Assembly (NCBI RefSeq): GCF_014647975.1
Contig: NZ_BMQF01000003.1
Location: 372,001-436,000, forward strand
Length of the DNA stretch: 64,000 nt
Reading direction: 5' to 3'
From: Streptomyces fumigatiscleroticus
GTDB lineage: Bacteria > Actinomycetota > Actinomycetes > Streptomycetales > Streptomycetaceae
This document shows positions 8,468-15,923 of this stretch, piece after piece; the first letter of the stretch is position 1, and each line of letters starts with the position of its first letter. Below the pieces are notes generated by a model. The model was not told the origin of the DNA, searched no databases, and was given only the letters and a program-made list of their open reading frames with translations. The position numbers were made by a program, and so were the translations under genes.

Positions 8468-8503
8468 GCTGACGCGCCGGCTGACGCGCCGGTTGACGCG
8501 CCG
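8468..8503. repeat. 12-bp tandem repeat, three units
   Basis: GCTGACGCGCCG at 8468 and 8480, and GTTGACGCGCCG at 8492. It lies in the short convergent spacer between icmB and the DUF5691 gene. Confidence 0.8.
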
Positions 8504-8631
8504 TCCGCTGCGGGCGGACCGCCCCCGCCGCGTCCCCTTGCCGCCGTACACGGCTGCCGTCCGTTCACCGGCCTCGCCCTCGCGGGCAGCCGACGGCCTC
8601 CGCTCGCCGGGTGTCGTGGTGCCTGTCTGCG

Positions 8632-10266
8632 TCAGGTGGGGTTCTGTGTCGCGTTCAGTTCGTCGGCCATGGCCGCGCGCAGACGCAGGGTCGTGACCAG
8701 GCGCTGGAAGGCCTCCGCCCAGTAACCGCCCGCTCCCGGCGACGCGTCCTCCGGCTCGTCCGGTATCGCCAGCAGGCCGTTGAGGCGGTCCGCCTCTGAG
8801 GGATCGAGGCACCGTTCGGCCAGGCCCATGACTCCGCTGAAGCTCCATGGATAACTCCCCGCGTCACGCGCGATCTCGAGCGCGTCGACCACCGCACGTC
8901 CCAGCGGCTCCGACCAGGGCACCGCACAGACTCCGAGCAGCTGGAAAGCCTCGGACAGACCGTGCGTCGCGATGAAACCGGCCACCCACCCGGCCCGTTC
9001 GGCGGCGTCCAGTGTGCCGAGCAGCTTCGCCCGCTCGGCGAGCGAGACGGCTCCCGGCCCGCCTGCCTCCGGAGCCGTCGGCGCTCCCAGGAGCGCCCGC
9101 GCCCACTCGGCGTTCCGCTGCCGCACCGCCGCCCGGCACCAGGCCGCGTGCAGCTCGCTCTGCCAGTCGTCCGCCACCGGCAGCTCGACGATCTCCGCCG
9201 GTGTGCGCCCGCCGAGCCGGGGGCCCCAGGTGCCGAGGGGCGCCGCCTCCACCAACTGGCCCAGCCACCAGGACCGTTCGCCGCGGCCGGTCGGGGCCTT
9301 GGGGACCACACCGTCGCGTTCCATGTCCGCGTCGCACTCGTGCGGAGCCTCCACGACGATCGTCGGCCGGTCGCGGGTGTGGTCGACGGCCACGCACGCC
9401 GAGGCCCGGACCGCCATCCGCGCGGCGAGCGCCGAACCCGGCAGCGCCGACAGCAGTTCCGCCGCCGTCGCCCGGACATTGCGGCTCCGGTCGGCCAGCG
9501 CCGCCTCGAGGAACGGCTCGTCCCCGGGCCCCAGCCCCGTGCGCAGCGAGTCAAGGAACATCAGCCGGTCCTCGGCGCGCTCCGTCGCCCACGTGGTCGC
9601 CAGCAGCTCCCGCGCGGCGGCCGGTTCACGGGAGCGTATCGACGACAGCAGGGCGACCCGCTCGGCGAACAGGCCCTCCTGCCACAGCCGGTGGGTCTTC
9701 ACGGACTCCTCCGGAGAAGGCAGCGTCGTGCCACCGCCCGGCGTCGAGCGCAGCGCGAACCGCCACTCCGGGTTCAGCCGGGCCAGCCACAGGGCGCGCG
9801 GCCCGGCGAACGCCAGCGCCGCCGCCCGGAGATCCGTGCGGCCCCGCGCCGCGTCCAGCAGCGCGGGCAGCGCCTCGGCCGGTGCCGCGAAGCCGCTCGC
9901 ATTCGCCATGGCCAGCCACTGGGGCAGCAGCTCCATGAGGTCGGGTGCTGTGCCCCTGCGGCTTCCGCCCGCCGAACCGGGGCGGTCGGTCAGCAGCATC
10001 GTCAGTCTGCGGGCGGCGGCCGACGGGAGTGGGGGGCGCGGGTCCCGGGGGGCCGGCTCCAGGCGCTCCGCCGCTTGGGCGGGCCGCAGTCCGGCCCGCC
10101 TTCTCACGGTTTCCAGGGCCGCCGCGTCCAGCAGCGCCACCGGAGCGTTCGGACCCGGTTCGCAGCCGGGCGGTGTGCGTCGCTCGGTTCCGAGCAGCGC
10201 CGAGGTCACGAGCTCCTCCCAGCCGCCCGGCACGGCTGCCTCGGCAGGAGAGGTGGTCCTGGACAT
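8632..10266 (-). CDS. DUF5691 family protein of the MoxR/SWIM cluster
   Basis: A 544-residue protein that I recognise as DUF5691 from its context and composition. It is mostly helical; the stretch near residues 235-275 (DRSRNVRATAAELLSALPG) looks like a HEAT-type repeat, and no catalytic motif is evident. The ATG at 10266 has GGAAGGGAA upstream. It is the second gene of the leftward operon, 219 bases after the SWIM gene, with a simple repeat in the gap. Across bacteria this family sits beside SWIM, MoxR ATPase, DUF5682 and vWA genes, so a scaffold or adaptor role in that system is an inference. Function unknown. Confidence 0.85.
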   Translation of the reverse strand: MSRTTSPAEAAVPGGWEELVTSALLGTERRTPPGCEPGPNAPVALLDAAALETVRRRAGLRPAQAAERLEPAPRDPRPPLPSAAARRLTMLLTDRPGSAGGSRRGTAPDLMELLPQWLAMANASGFAAPAEALPALLDAARGRTDLRAAALAFAGPRALWLARLNPEWRFALRSTPGGGTTLPSPEESVKTHRLWQEGLFAERVALLSSIRSREPAAARELLATTWATERAEDRLMFLDSLRTGLGPGDEPFLEAALADRSRNVRATAAELLSALPGSALAARMAVRASACVAVDHTRDRPTIVVEAPHECDADMERDGVVPKAPTGRGERSWWLGQLVEAAPLGTWGPRLGGRTPAEIVELPVADDWQSELHAAWCRAAVRQRNAEWARALLGAPTAPEAGGPGAVSLAERAKLLGTLDAAERAGWVAGFIATHGLSEAFQLLGVCAVPWSEPLGRAVVDALEIARDAGSYPWSFSGVMGLAERCLDPSEADRLNGLLAIPDEPEDASPGAGGYWAEAFQRLVTTLRLRAAMADELNATQNPT

Positions 10267-10319
10267 GCGGTTCCCTTCCGGTGGGTGCCCCGCAGTGGGC
10301 GAGGGCAGCCCGGTGGCCG

Positions 10320-10463
10320 TCAGTGGTCGGTCGTCCGGGGCGGTGGTCGGTTGTCGTCGTCGGTGGTGGTCGGCGGTCGGTGGTCGGTGGTCGGTGGTCG
10401 GCGGTCTGTGATCGTCGGTGGTCGTCGTCGGAGGTCGGTGGTCAGTGGTCGGTGCTCAGTGAT
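10320..10463. repeat. Degenerate GGTCGGTG-type simple repeat
   Basis: About 140 bases made largely of GGTCGGTG, GGTCGGCG and GTCGTCGG words, with three near-perfect consecutive copies near 10375-10400. It separates the SWIM and DUF5691 genes and may be unstable. I see no protein-coding role. Confidence 0.8.
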
Positions 10464-10485
10464 CGGGGCTCCGGTGTGGCGCCGG

Positions 10486-11841
10486 TCAGCACAGGGGTAT
10501 CGCTTCACCGTGGGTCTCCGGCCAGGCCGCCAAGGGGGTGAATCCCCGGTGACCGCACTCGCCGAAGACCTTCACGGGGGAGCCGCCCGACAGCGCCACC
10601 AGGCGCCACAGGCCCGGGCGGGCGCGGGCGGCCGGGGTGAGGGGCAGCGCCGAGTCCGTGTCCGCGTCCGCCAGCTGCCAGGAGTCGCCGTCCGGAACGG
10701 GTACGACGCGGTCCAGGGTGACCGGGACCGACTCCAGCCAGGGGTCGTCGCGGAGTGCCTCGCCGTACCGGGCGGCCGCCTGGGACGTCGTCACTCCCGG
10801 TGGCCGTATCGCGGCCTGGGCCGGTGGCGCGAAGCGCTCTCCCAGGACCGCCCGGTGCTGGCCGGCGCCCGGATAGGAGGAGACCTCCGCGTCCAGGGCG
10901 AGTCCGACCGGCAGCGCCAGCTCGGGAGCGCGGCCGGCGGCGCCGTAGGAGAGCAGCAGCGCGGTGCGGTCCGAGTCGGCGCCGTACAGCCAGATGCGGC
11001 GGGTGGTCAGACGGGTGTCCGCCGTGTCGTACTGGGCGAGGACCAGCCAGCGGTCCCGTATCGGCGGGCCGTCCGCCGAGGCCGGCAGGCCGACCCGGGA
11101 GCGGACCGTGGCGGCCAGGCCGTCCGGCAGCCCTGCACGGTGCAGCCAGCCCTGGTCGAGAAGGTGGAGCAGTGCGCACTCCTCCAGCAGCCGTACCGGC
11201 CAGCCGGGACCGGACCCCGGTAGGGCGCCCAGCTCGCGTACGCGTGCCGCCAGCCCGGAGGCCTGGGCGTCGACCATGCGGGCCGCCGCCTCCTCCCACA
11301 GCCCGTACCCGGCCTGTTCGGCGCCGGCCAGGCCGCCGCGCAGCAGGTCCGTGAGGCGCTGTTCCAGTTCCGTGGCTCCCGCGGTGATGCGCTCGGCCCG
11401 GCGTTCCGCCCTGCGCCGGGCCGCCTCCGGATCACCGGAGCCGGACGGGGAACCGGCCGCGGTCCCGGTCCGTTTTCCCTCCGCCCGCCTGCGTCGGCCC
11501 GCCGCCCACTGCTCGGCCCAGTCCGGCGCCTGCCCCCGTGGCACCGCACCGTCCCCGCTCGACCAGAGCAGCAGCAGACCGAGCGCGTGCTTGCACGGGA
11601 ACTTGCGGCTCGGGCAACTGCACTTGTACGCAGGACCGGAGGCGTCCGCGATGTCGACGACCGTCTGGTACGGCTTGCTGCCGCTGCCCTTGCACAGCCC
11701 CCACACCGTCCCCTCGTCGGAACTGCCCGCCTCGGACCACGGTCCGGCCGCGCCGAGTTTGCTTCCCGCTTTGCGTGATGCGGCGTCAGGTGCCAGTGCC
11801 AGCACCTGGTCCGCAGTCCAGCGCACCCCCTGCTGATTCAT
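10486..11841 (-). CDS. SWIM zinc-finger protein of the MoxR/vWA cluster
   Basis: A 451-residue protein. The SWIM zinc finger near residues 70-85 is clear: CSC, then CKH (CxCxnCxH). SWIM fingers bind DNA or proteins. A basic linker (AARRRAERRAERITAG) follows, then a helical region and a C-terminal mixed domain with no motif I can name. The ATG at 11841 begins directly after GGAGAC; with the -10 TACCGT ending 7 bases upstream, the mRNA is probably leaderless. It is the first gene of the leftward operon, divergent from the MoxR gene, and its promoter fits the DNA-damage consensus exactly. Confidence 0.9.
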   Translation of the reverse strand: MNQQGVRWTADQVLALAPDAASRKAGSKLGAAGPWSEAGSSDEGTVWGLCKGSGSKPYQTVVDIADASGPAYKCSCPSRKFPCKHALGLLLLWSSGDGAVPRGQAPDWAEQWAAGRRRRAEGKRTGTAAGSPSGSGDPEAARRRAERRAERITAGATELEQRLTDLLRGGLAGAEQAGYGLWEEAAARMVDAQASGLAARVRELGALPGSGPGWPVRLLEECALLHLLDQGWLHRAGLPDGLAATVRSRVGLPASADGPPIRDRWLVLAQYDTADTRLTTRRIWLYGADSDRTALLLSYGAAGRAPELALPVGLALDAEVSSYPGAGQHRAVLGERFAPPAQAAIRPPGVTTSQAAARYGEALRDDPWLESVPVTLDRVVPVPDGDSWQLADADTDSALPLTPAARARPGLWRLVALSGGSPVKVFGECGHRGFTPLAAWPETHGEAIPLC

Positions 11842-11848
11842 GTCTCCG

Positions 11849-11871
11849 ACGGTAGATCCCGCCACTGACAA
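11849..11871 (-). promoter_or_regulatory. PafBC-type DNA-damage promoter of the SWIM operon
   Basis: On the minus strand, TTGTCAGTG (11871-11863), eight bases (GCGGGATC), then TACCGT (11854-11849). This matches TTGTCRGTG-N8-TANNNT at every fixed position. The predicted start of transcription is at or next to the SWIM ATG. Confidence 0.82.
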
Positions 11872-11917
11872 TCGGCCTCGCGAGCGCGTTTGCGCAGGTC
11901 GGAACGGATTGTCAGTG
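11863..11917. promoter_or_regulatory. Perfect 11-bp inverted repeat in divergent promoter
   Basis: CACTGACAATC (11863-11873) and GATTGTCAGTG (11907-11917) are exact inverted copies separated by 33 bases. Each contains TTGTCAGTG facing outward toward its own operon, so one activator could serve both directions. Confidence 0.85.
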
Positions 11918-11931
11918 CCGTGGTGCACGGT
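11909..11931 (+). promoter_or_regulatory. PafBC-like promoter of the MoxR operon (near match)
   Basis: TTGTCAGTG (11909-11917), eight bases, then CACGGT (11926-11931). The -10 has C instead of the first T of TANNNT, so the match is one base short. Transcription would start near 11938, leaving a short leader with GGAGGGGG. Confidence 0.6.
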
Positions 11932-11974
11932 GGAACCCAGATCCGAACCGGCCGAGCTGGAGGGGGACTCAGCC

Positions 11975-13210
11975 ATGCCTGTCTCCGTAGAACCGACGCC
12001 CGTCGACCCGCGTCAGAACGGCTCCGCGCCCGCGAACACGGGCCCGGACGACCCCGCGAACACGGGCCCGGGCAACCCCGCGATCACAGGTCCGGGCGCC
12101 CCCGTGGCCGCGGGCACGGACGCGCCCGGCACCGAGGCGCTGCGGCCGCATGCCGAGGACGCCTTCGCCGGTGAACTCGCCGCGCTGGCCGCGCAGGACG
12201 ACCGTCCGCGCCCGGCGCGCTGGAAGCTGTCTCCGTGGGCCGTCGCCACCTACCTGCTCGGCGGCACCCTGCCCGACGGCACGGTGATCACTCCGAAGTA
12301 CGTGGGACCGCGCCGCATCGTCGAGGTCGCCGTCACCACGCTCGCCACCGACCGCGCCCTGCTGCTGCTCGGCGTGCCCGGCACCGCCAAGACCTGGGTC
12401 TCGGAGCACCTGGCCGCAGCCGTCAGCGGGAACTCGACGCTGCTGGTGCAGGGCACGGCCGGCACGCCCGAGGAGGCCATCCGGTACGGCTGGAACTACG
12501 CGCAGCTGCTCGCCCACGGCCCCAGCCGTGACGCCCTCGTGCCCAGTCCGGTCATGCGGGCCATGGCGGAGGGGATGACGGCCCGGGTCGAGGAACTGAC
12601 CCGTATCCCGGCCGATGTGCAGGACACGCTCATCACGATCCTGTCGGAGAAGACGCTGCCGATACCGGAGCTGGGGGACGAGGTGCAGGCCGTGCGCGGG
12701 TTCAACCTCATCGCCACGGCCAACGACCGGGACCGTGGCGTCAACGACCTGTCCAGCGCCCTGCGCCGCCGTTTCAACACCGTGGTGCTGCCGCTGCCGG
12801 CGAGTGCCGAGGCCGAGGTCGACATCGTCTCGCGCCGCGTCGACCAGATCGGCCGCTCCCTGGAACTGCCGGCCGCGCCCGACGGGATCGACGAGATACG
12901 GCGCGTGGTGACCGTCTTCCGCGAGCTGCGGGACGGGGTGACGTCCGACGGGCGTACGAAGCTGAAGTCGCCCAGCGGCACGCTGTCGACGGCCGAGGCG
13001 ATCTCCGTGGTGACCAACGGCCTCGCGCTGGCCGCTCACTTCGGCGATGGTGTGCTGCGATCCGGCGATGTCGCCGCGGGCATCCTCGGCGCCGTCGTGC
13101 GTGACCCGGCGGCCGACCGCGTCATCTGGCAGGAGTACCTGGAGACGGTCGTCCGTGAGCGCGACGGCTGGAAGGACTTCTACCGCGCCTGCCGGGAGGT
13201 GAGCGCGTGA
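11975..13210 (+). CDS. MoxR-type AAA+ ATPase
   Basis: A 411-residue MoxR-family AAA+ ATPase; such proteins act with vWA-domain partners to remodel or activate client proteins. Walker A is GVPGTAKT (133-140). The Walker B position reads VEELTR (205-210), with Glu where DE is usual. Sensor 1 is Asn250 in ATAND, and the arginine-finger region is LRRRF (263-267). The first 80 residues are low complexity, with three 8-residue NTGPxxPA-type repeats encoded by 24-bp DNA repeats (12029-12100). The start at 11975 has GGAGGGGG eight bases upstream. It heads the rightward operon with DUF5682 and vWA genes. Confidence 0.93.
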   Translation: MPVSVEPTPVDPRQNGSAPANTGPDDPANTGPGNPAITGPGAPVAAGTDAPGTEALRPHAEDAFAGELAALAAQDDRPRPARWKLSPWAVATYLLGGTLPDGTVITPKYVGPRRIVEVAVTTLATDRALLLLGVPGTAKTWVSEHLAAAVSGNSTLLVQGTAGTPEEAIRYGWNYAQLLAHGPSRDALVPSPVMRAMAEGMTARVEELTRIPADVQDTLITILSEKTLPIPELGDEVQAVRGFNLIATANDRDRGVNDLSSALRRRFNTVVLPLPASAEAEVDIVSRRVDQIGRSLELPAAPDGIDEIRRVVTVFRELRDGVTSDGRTKLKSPSGTLSTAEAISVVTNGLALAAHFGDGVLRSGDVAAGILGAVVRDPAADRVIWQEYLETVVRERDGWKDFYRACREVSA

Positions 13211-13321
13211 ACGCGGTCCGGAGCGGATTGCGGGACGGGGACCGGGCGGAGACGGAGGCGGGTCCCGGCCGGGCGGTGTCCGACGACGACACGGCATGGC
13301 CCCTGTGGGGAGGTGGACGGT

Positions 13322-15835
13322 GTGACAGGCGTTGACGGGTCCGTCAGCGACGGATCCAGGAGCGAGGGGCCCGGAAGCGAGGGGCCCGGAAGCGAGGGGT
13401 TCGGTGGCGAGGGGCTCGGCAGCGAGGAGTTCGGTGGTGCGCGAGCCGGGGGCAACGGGACCGGTGGCAAGGGGGCTGGAAGCAAACGGGCCGGAAGCAA
13501 GGGGGCAGGAGCGGGGCCGGTGCTGCTCGGGGTACGGCACCACGGGCCGGGGTCGGCGCGGGCGGTGCGGGCCGCGCTGGAGGCGGCCTGTCCCCGAGTC
13601 GTCCTGATCGAGGGGCCGCCCGAGGCCGATGCTCTCATCGCGCTCGCCGCCGACGAGGAGATGCGTCCGCCGGTCGCTCTGCTGGCCCACGCCGTGGACG
13701 AGCCAGGTCGCTCGGCCTTCTGGCCGCTGGCCGAGTTCTCCCCGGAATGGGTCGCCATCCGCTGGGCGCTGGAACACCGGGTCCCGGCCCGCTTCATCGA
13801 CCTGCCGGCCACCCACACGCTGGCGGCGGAGCCGGACGGAACCGATGCCGGGGCGAGCCCGGCGGATGAGCACGGGCCCCGGACGGACGTCCGCATCGAT
13901 CCACTGGCCGTGCTCGCCGAAACCGCCGGTTACGACGATCCCGAACGGTGGTGGGAGGACGTCGTCGAACACCGGGGCGCGGGAGAGGGCGACGCCCTCG
14001 CGCCGTTCGCCGTGCTGGAGGAGGCGATGGGGGCGCTGCGGGAGGCGTACGGGGACGGCGGGTACGACCGGGACCTGGTCCGCGAGGCCCATATGCGGCT
14101 CCAGATGCGGGCCGCCCAGCGCGAGTTCCCGGACGGCGTGGCCGTGGTGTGCGGGGCCTGGCACGTGCCCGCGCTCAGGCGGAAGGCCACGGTCGCCGCC
14201 GACCGGGCGCTGCTGAAGGGGCTGCCCAAGGCCAAGGTCGACATGACATGGGTGCCGTGGACCTACCGCCGGCTGTCCCGGGTCAGTGGTTACGGGGCGG
14301 GCATCGACTCGCCGGGCTGGTACGGCCACCTGTTCAGCGCACCGGACCGGCCCGTCGAACGGTGGCTGACCAAGGTGGCGGGCCTGCTGCGGGAGGAGGA
14401 CCGGATCGTCTCCTCGGCACATGTCATCGAGGCGGTGCGGCTGGCCGAGACGCTCGCCGTGATGCGCGGCCGCCCGCTGGCCGGCCTCGGCGAGACCACC
14501 GACGCCGTGCGGGCCGTGATGTGCGAGGGGTCGGACGTGCCGCTCGCGCTGGTGCACGACCGGCTGGTCGTGGGGGACGTGCTGGGCGAGGTGCCGTCGA
14601 CGGCACCCGCGGTGCCGTTGCAGCGCGACCTCGCCCGGACACAGCGCCGGCTGCGTCTCAAACCGGAGGCTCTGGAGCGGGAACTGGAACTCGACCTGCG
14701 CAAGGAGACCGACGCCGAGCGCAGCAAGCTGCTGCACCGGCTGCGGCTGCTCGGCATCGGATGGGGCGAGCCGACGGCCTCGCGCGGCAGCACGGGCACG
14801 TTCCGGGAGACATGGCGGCTGCGCTGGGAGCCGGAGCTGTCCGTGCGGATCGCCGAGGCCGGGATCTGGGGCACCACCGTGCTCGCCGCCGCGACCGCCA
14901 AGGCGGAGTCGGACGCCGTGGCCGCACAGGGCCTGGTCGAGGTCACCGCCCTCGCCGAGCGCTGCCTGCCGGCCGGACTGCCGGACGCGCTCCCAACGGT
15001 GATGCGGGTCCTCGCCGACCGCGCGGCACTCGACACGGACGTCGGGCATCTCGCCCAGGCCCTTCCGGCTCTGGTGCGTTCCCTGCGCTACGGCGACGTG
15101 CGCGGCACGGACACCGGGGCGCTGGCGAAGGTCGCCGCGGGCCTCGCCGAGCGGGTCTTCGTCGGTCTGCCCCCGGCCTGTGCCGGGCTGGACGCGGACG
15201 CGGCCGAGGAGATACGGCGCCATGTGGACGCGCTGCACGGGGCGGTGGGCCTGCTCGGCGACGCCCCCGCACCGGGCCACGGCAACCTCCGGGGACGCTG
15301 GCAGGCGGTGCTGCGCGCCCTGGCGCTGCGGGACACCGTGCCCGGCGTGATCAGGGGTCGTGCCGTGCGGCTGCTGCTGGACGACGGTGAGCTGGCGCAG
15401 GACGAGGCGGCACGGCTCATGGGGCTCGTGCTGTCACCGGGGACGCCACCGCCGGCCGCGGCCGCCTGGATCGAGGGCTTCGTCGGGGGCGGCTCCGGGG
15501 GCGGGATGCTGCTCGTTCACGACGAGCGGCTGCTCGGGCTGGTCGACGCCTGGCTGACCGGGGTCCCGGCGGAGGCTTTCACGGACGTGCTGCCGCTGCT
15601 GCGACGCACCTTCTCGGCGTACGAGCCGGGAGTGCGCCGCACCCTCGGTGAACTGGTCCGGCGCGGACCGGAACAGCGAGGCGCCGCGACGGCCACCGCA
15701 TCCGGCATACCGGGCTTCGCGCCCGACCTCGACACCGAGCGCGCGCAGGCCGTACTGCCGGTGGTGAGACTGCTGTTGGGCCTGGAGGAGAGGGAACGGG
15801 CGGGGGACGCCACCCTTTCGGAGGTGCCGGGATGA
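13322..15835 (+). CDS. DUF5682 family protein of the MoxR/vWA cluster
   Basis: A protein of 837 residues from GTG at 13322, chosen because GGGGAGG lies eight bases upstream; GTG at 13313 overlaps that site. A 65-residue Gly/Ser/Glu tail comes first. The domain then opens with LLGVRHHGPGS and, 20 residues on, VVLIEGPPEAD. That His-rich loop plus a Glu strand resembles the TraB/TIKI and EreA/ChaN superfamily signature, a hint only. A central helical region contains VVCGAWHVPAL, a second His motif suited to metal binding or catalysis. Family function is unknown; the constant partnership with MoxR and vWA suggests it is client or effector. Confidence 0.85.
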   Translation: MTGVDGSVSDGSRSEGPGSEGPGSEGFGGEGLGSEEFGGARAGGNGTGGKGAGSKRAGSKGAGAGPVLLGVRHHGPGSARAVRAALEAACPRVVLIEGPPEADALIALAADEEMRPPVALLAHAVDEPGRSAFWPLAEFSPEWVAIRWALEHRVPARFIDLPATHTLAAEPDGTDAGASPADEHGPRTDVRIDPLAVLAETAGYDDPERWWEDVVEHRGAGEGDALAPFAVLEEAMGALREAYGDGGYDRDLVREAHMRLQMRAAQREFPDGVAVVCGAWHVPALRRKATVAADRALLKGLPKAKVDMTWVPWTYRRLSRVSGYGAGIDSPGWYGHLFSAPDRPVERWLTKVAGLLREEDRIVSSAHVIEAVRLAETLAVMRGRPLAGLGETTDAVRAVMCEGSDVPLALVHDRLVVGDVLGEVPSTAPAVPLQRDLARTQRRLRLKPEALERELELDLRKETDAERSKLLHRLRLLGIGWGEPTASRGSTGTFRETWRLRWEPELSVRIAEAGIWGTTVLAAATAKAESDAVAAQGLVEVTALAERCLPAGLPDALPTVMRVLADRAALDTDVGHLAQALPALVRSLRYGDVRGTDTGALAKVAAGLAERVFVGLPPACAGLDADAAEEIRRHVDALHGAVGLLGDAPAPGHGNLRGRWQAVLRALALRDTVPGVIRGRAVRLLLDDGELAQDEAARLMGLVLSPGTPPPAAAAWIEGFVGGGSGGGMLLVHDERLLGLVDAWLTGVPAEAFTDVLPLLRRTFSAYEPGVRRTLGELVRRGPEQRGAATATASGIPGFAPDLDTERAQAVLPVVRLLLGLEERERAGDATLSEVPG
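13361..13435. repeat. 15-bp tandem repeat, five units
   Basis: Units of AGCGAGGGGCCCGGA and variants begin at 13361, 13376, 13391, 13406 and 13421. They encode SEGPG-type pentapeptides in the N-terminal tail of the DUF5682 protein; length variation would stay in frame. Confidence 0.9.
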
Positions 15836-15845
15836 CGGCCGGACC

Positions 15846-15893
15846 GTGAGGGCGTGAGGGCGTGAGGACGTGAGGACGAGAGAGCGTGAGGAC
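15846..15893. repeat. 8-bp tandem repeat, six units
   Basis: GTGAGGGC twice, GTGAGGAC twice, GAGAGAGC, then GTGAGGAC. It fills the gap between the DUF5682 and vWA genes. Confidence 0.85.
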
Positions 15894-15923
15894 GCTGATG
15901 GCGGAGCGCGGGGAGGTGGGCGT

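Noticed and set aside
10320..10463. Repeat block considered as a CRISPR array
   Set aside because: Units are adjacent, 7-8 bases long and degenerate, with no spacers and no cas genes nearby.
11969..15280. An 1103-codon minus-strand frame across the MoxR and DUF5682 genes
   Set aside because: No recognisable domain, His/Arg/Gly-rich composition, and both genes on the plus strand are complete with good starts.
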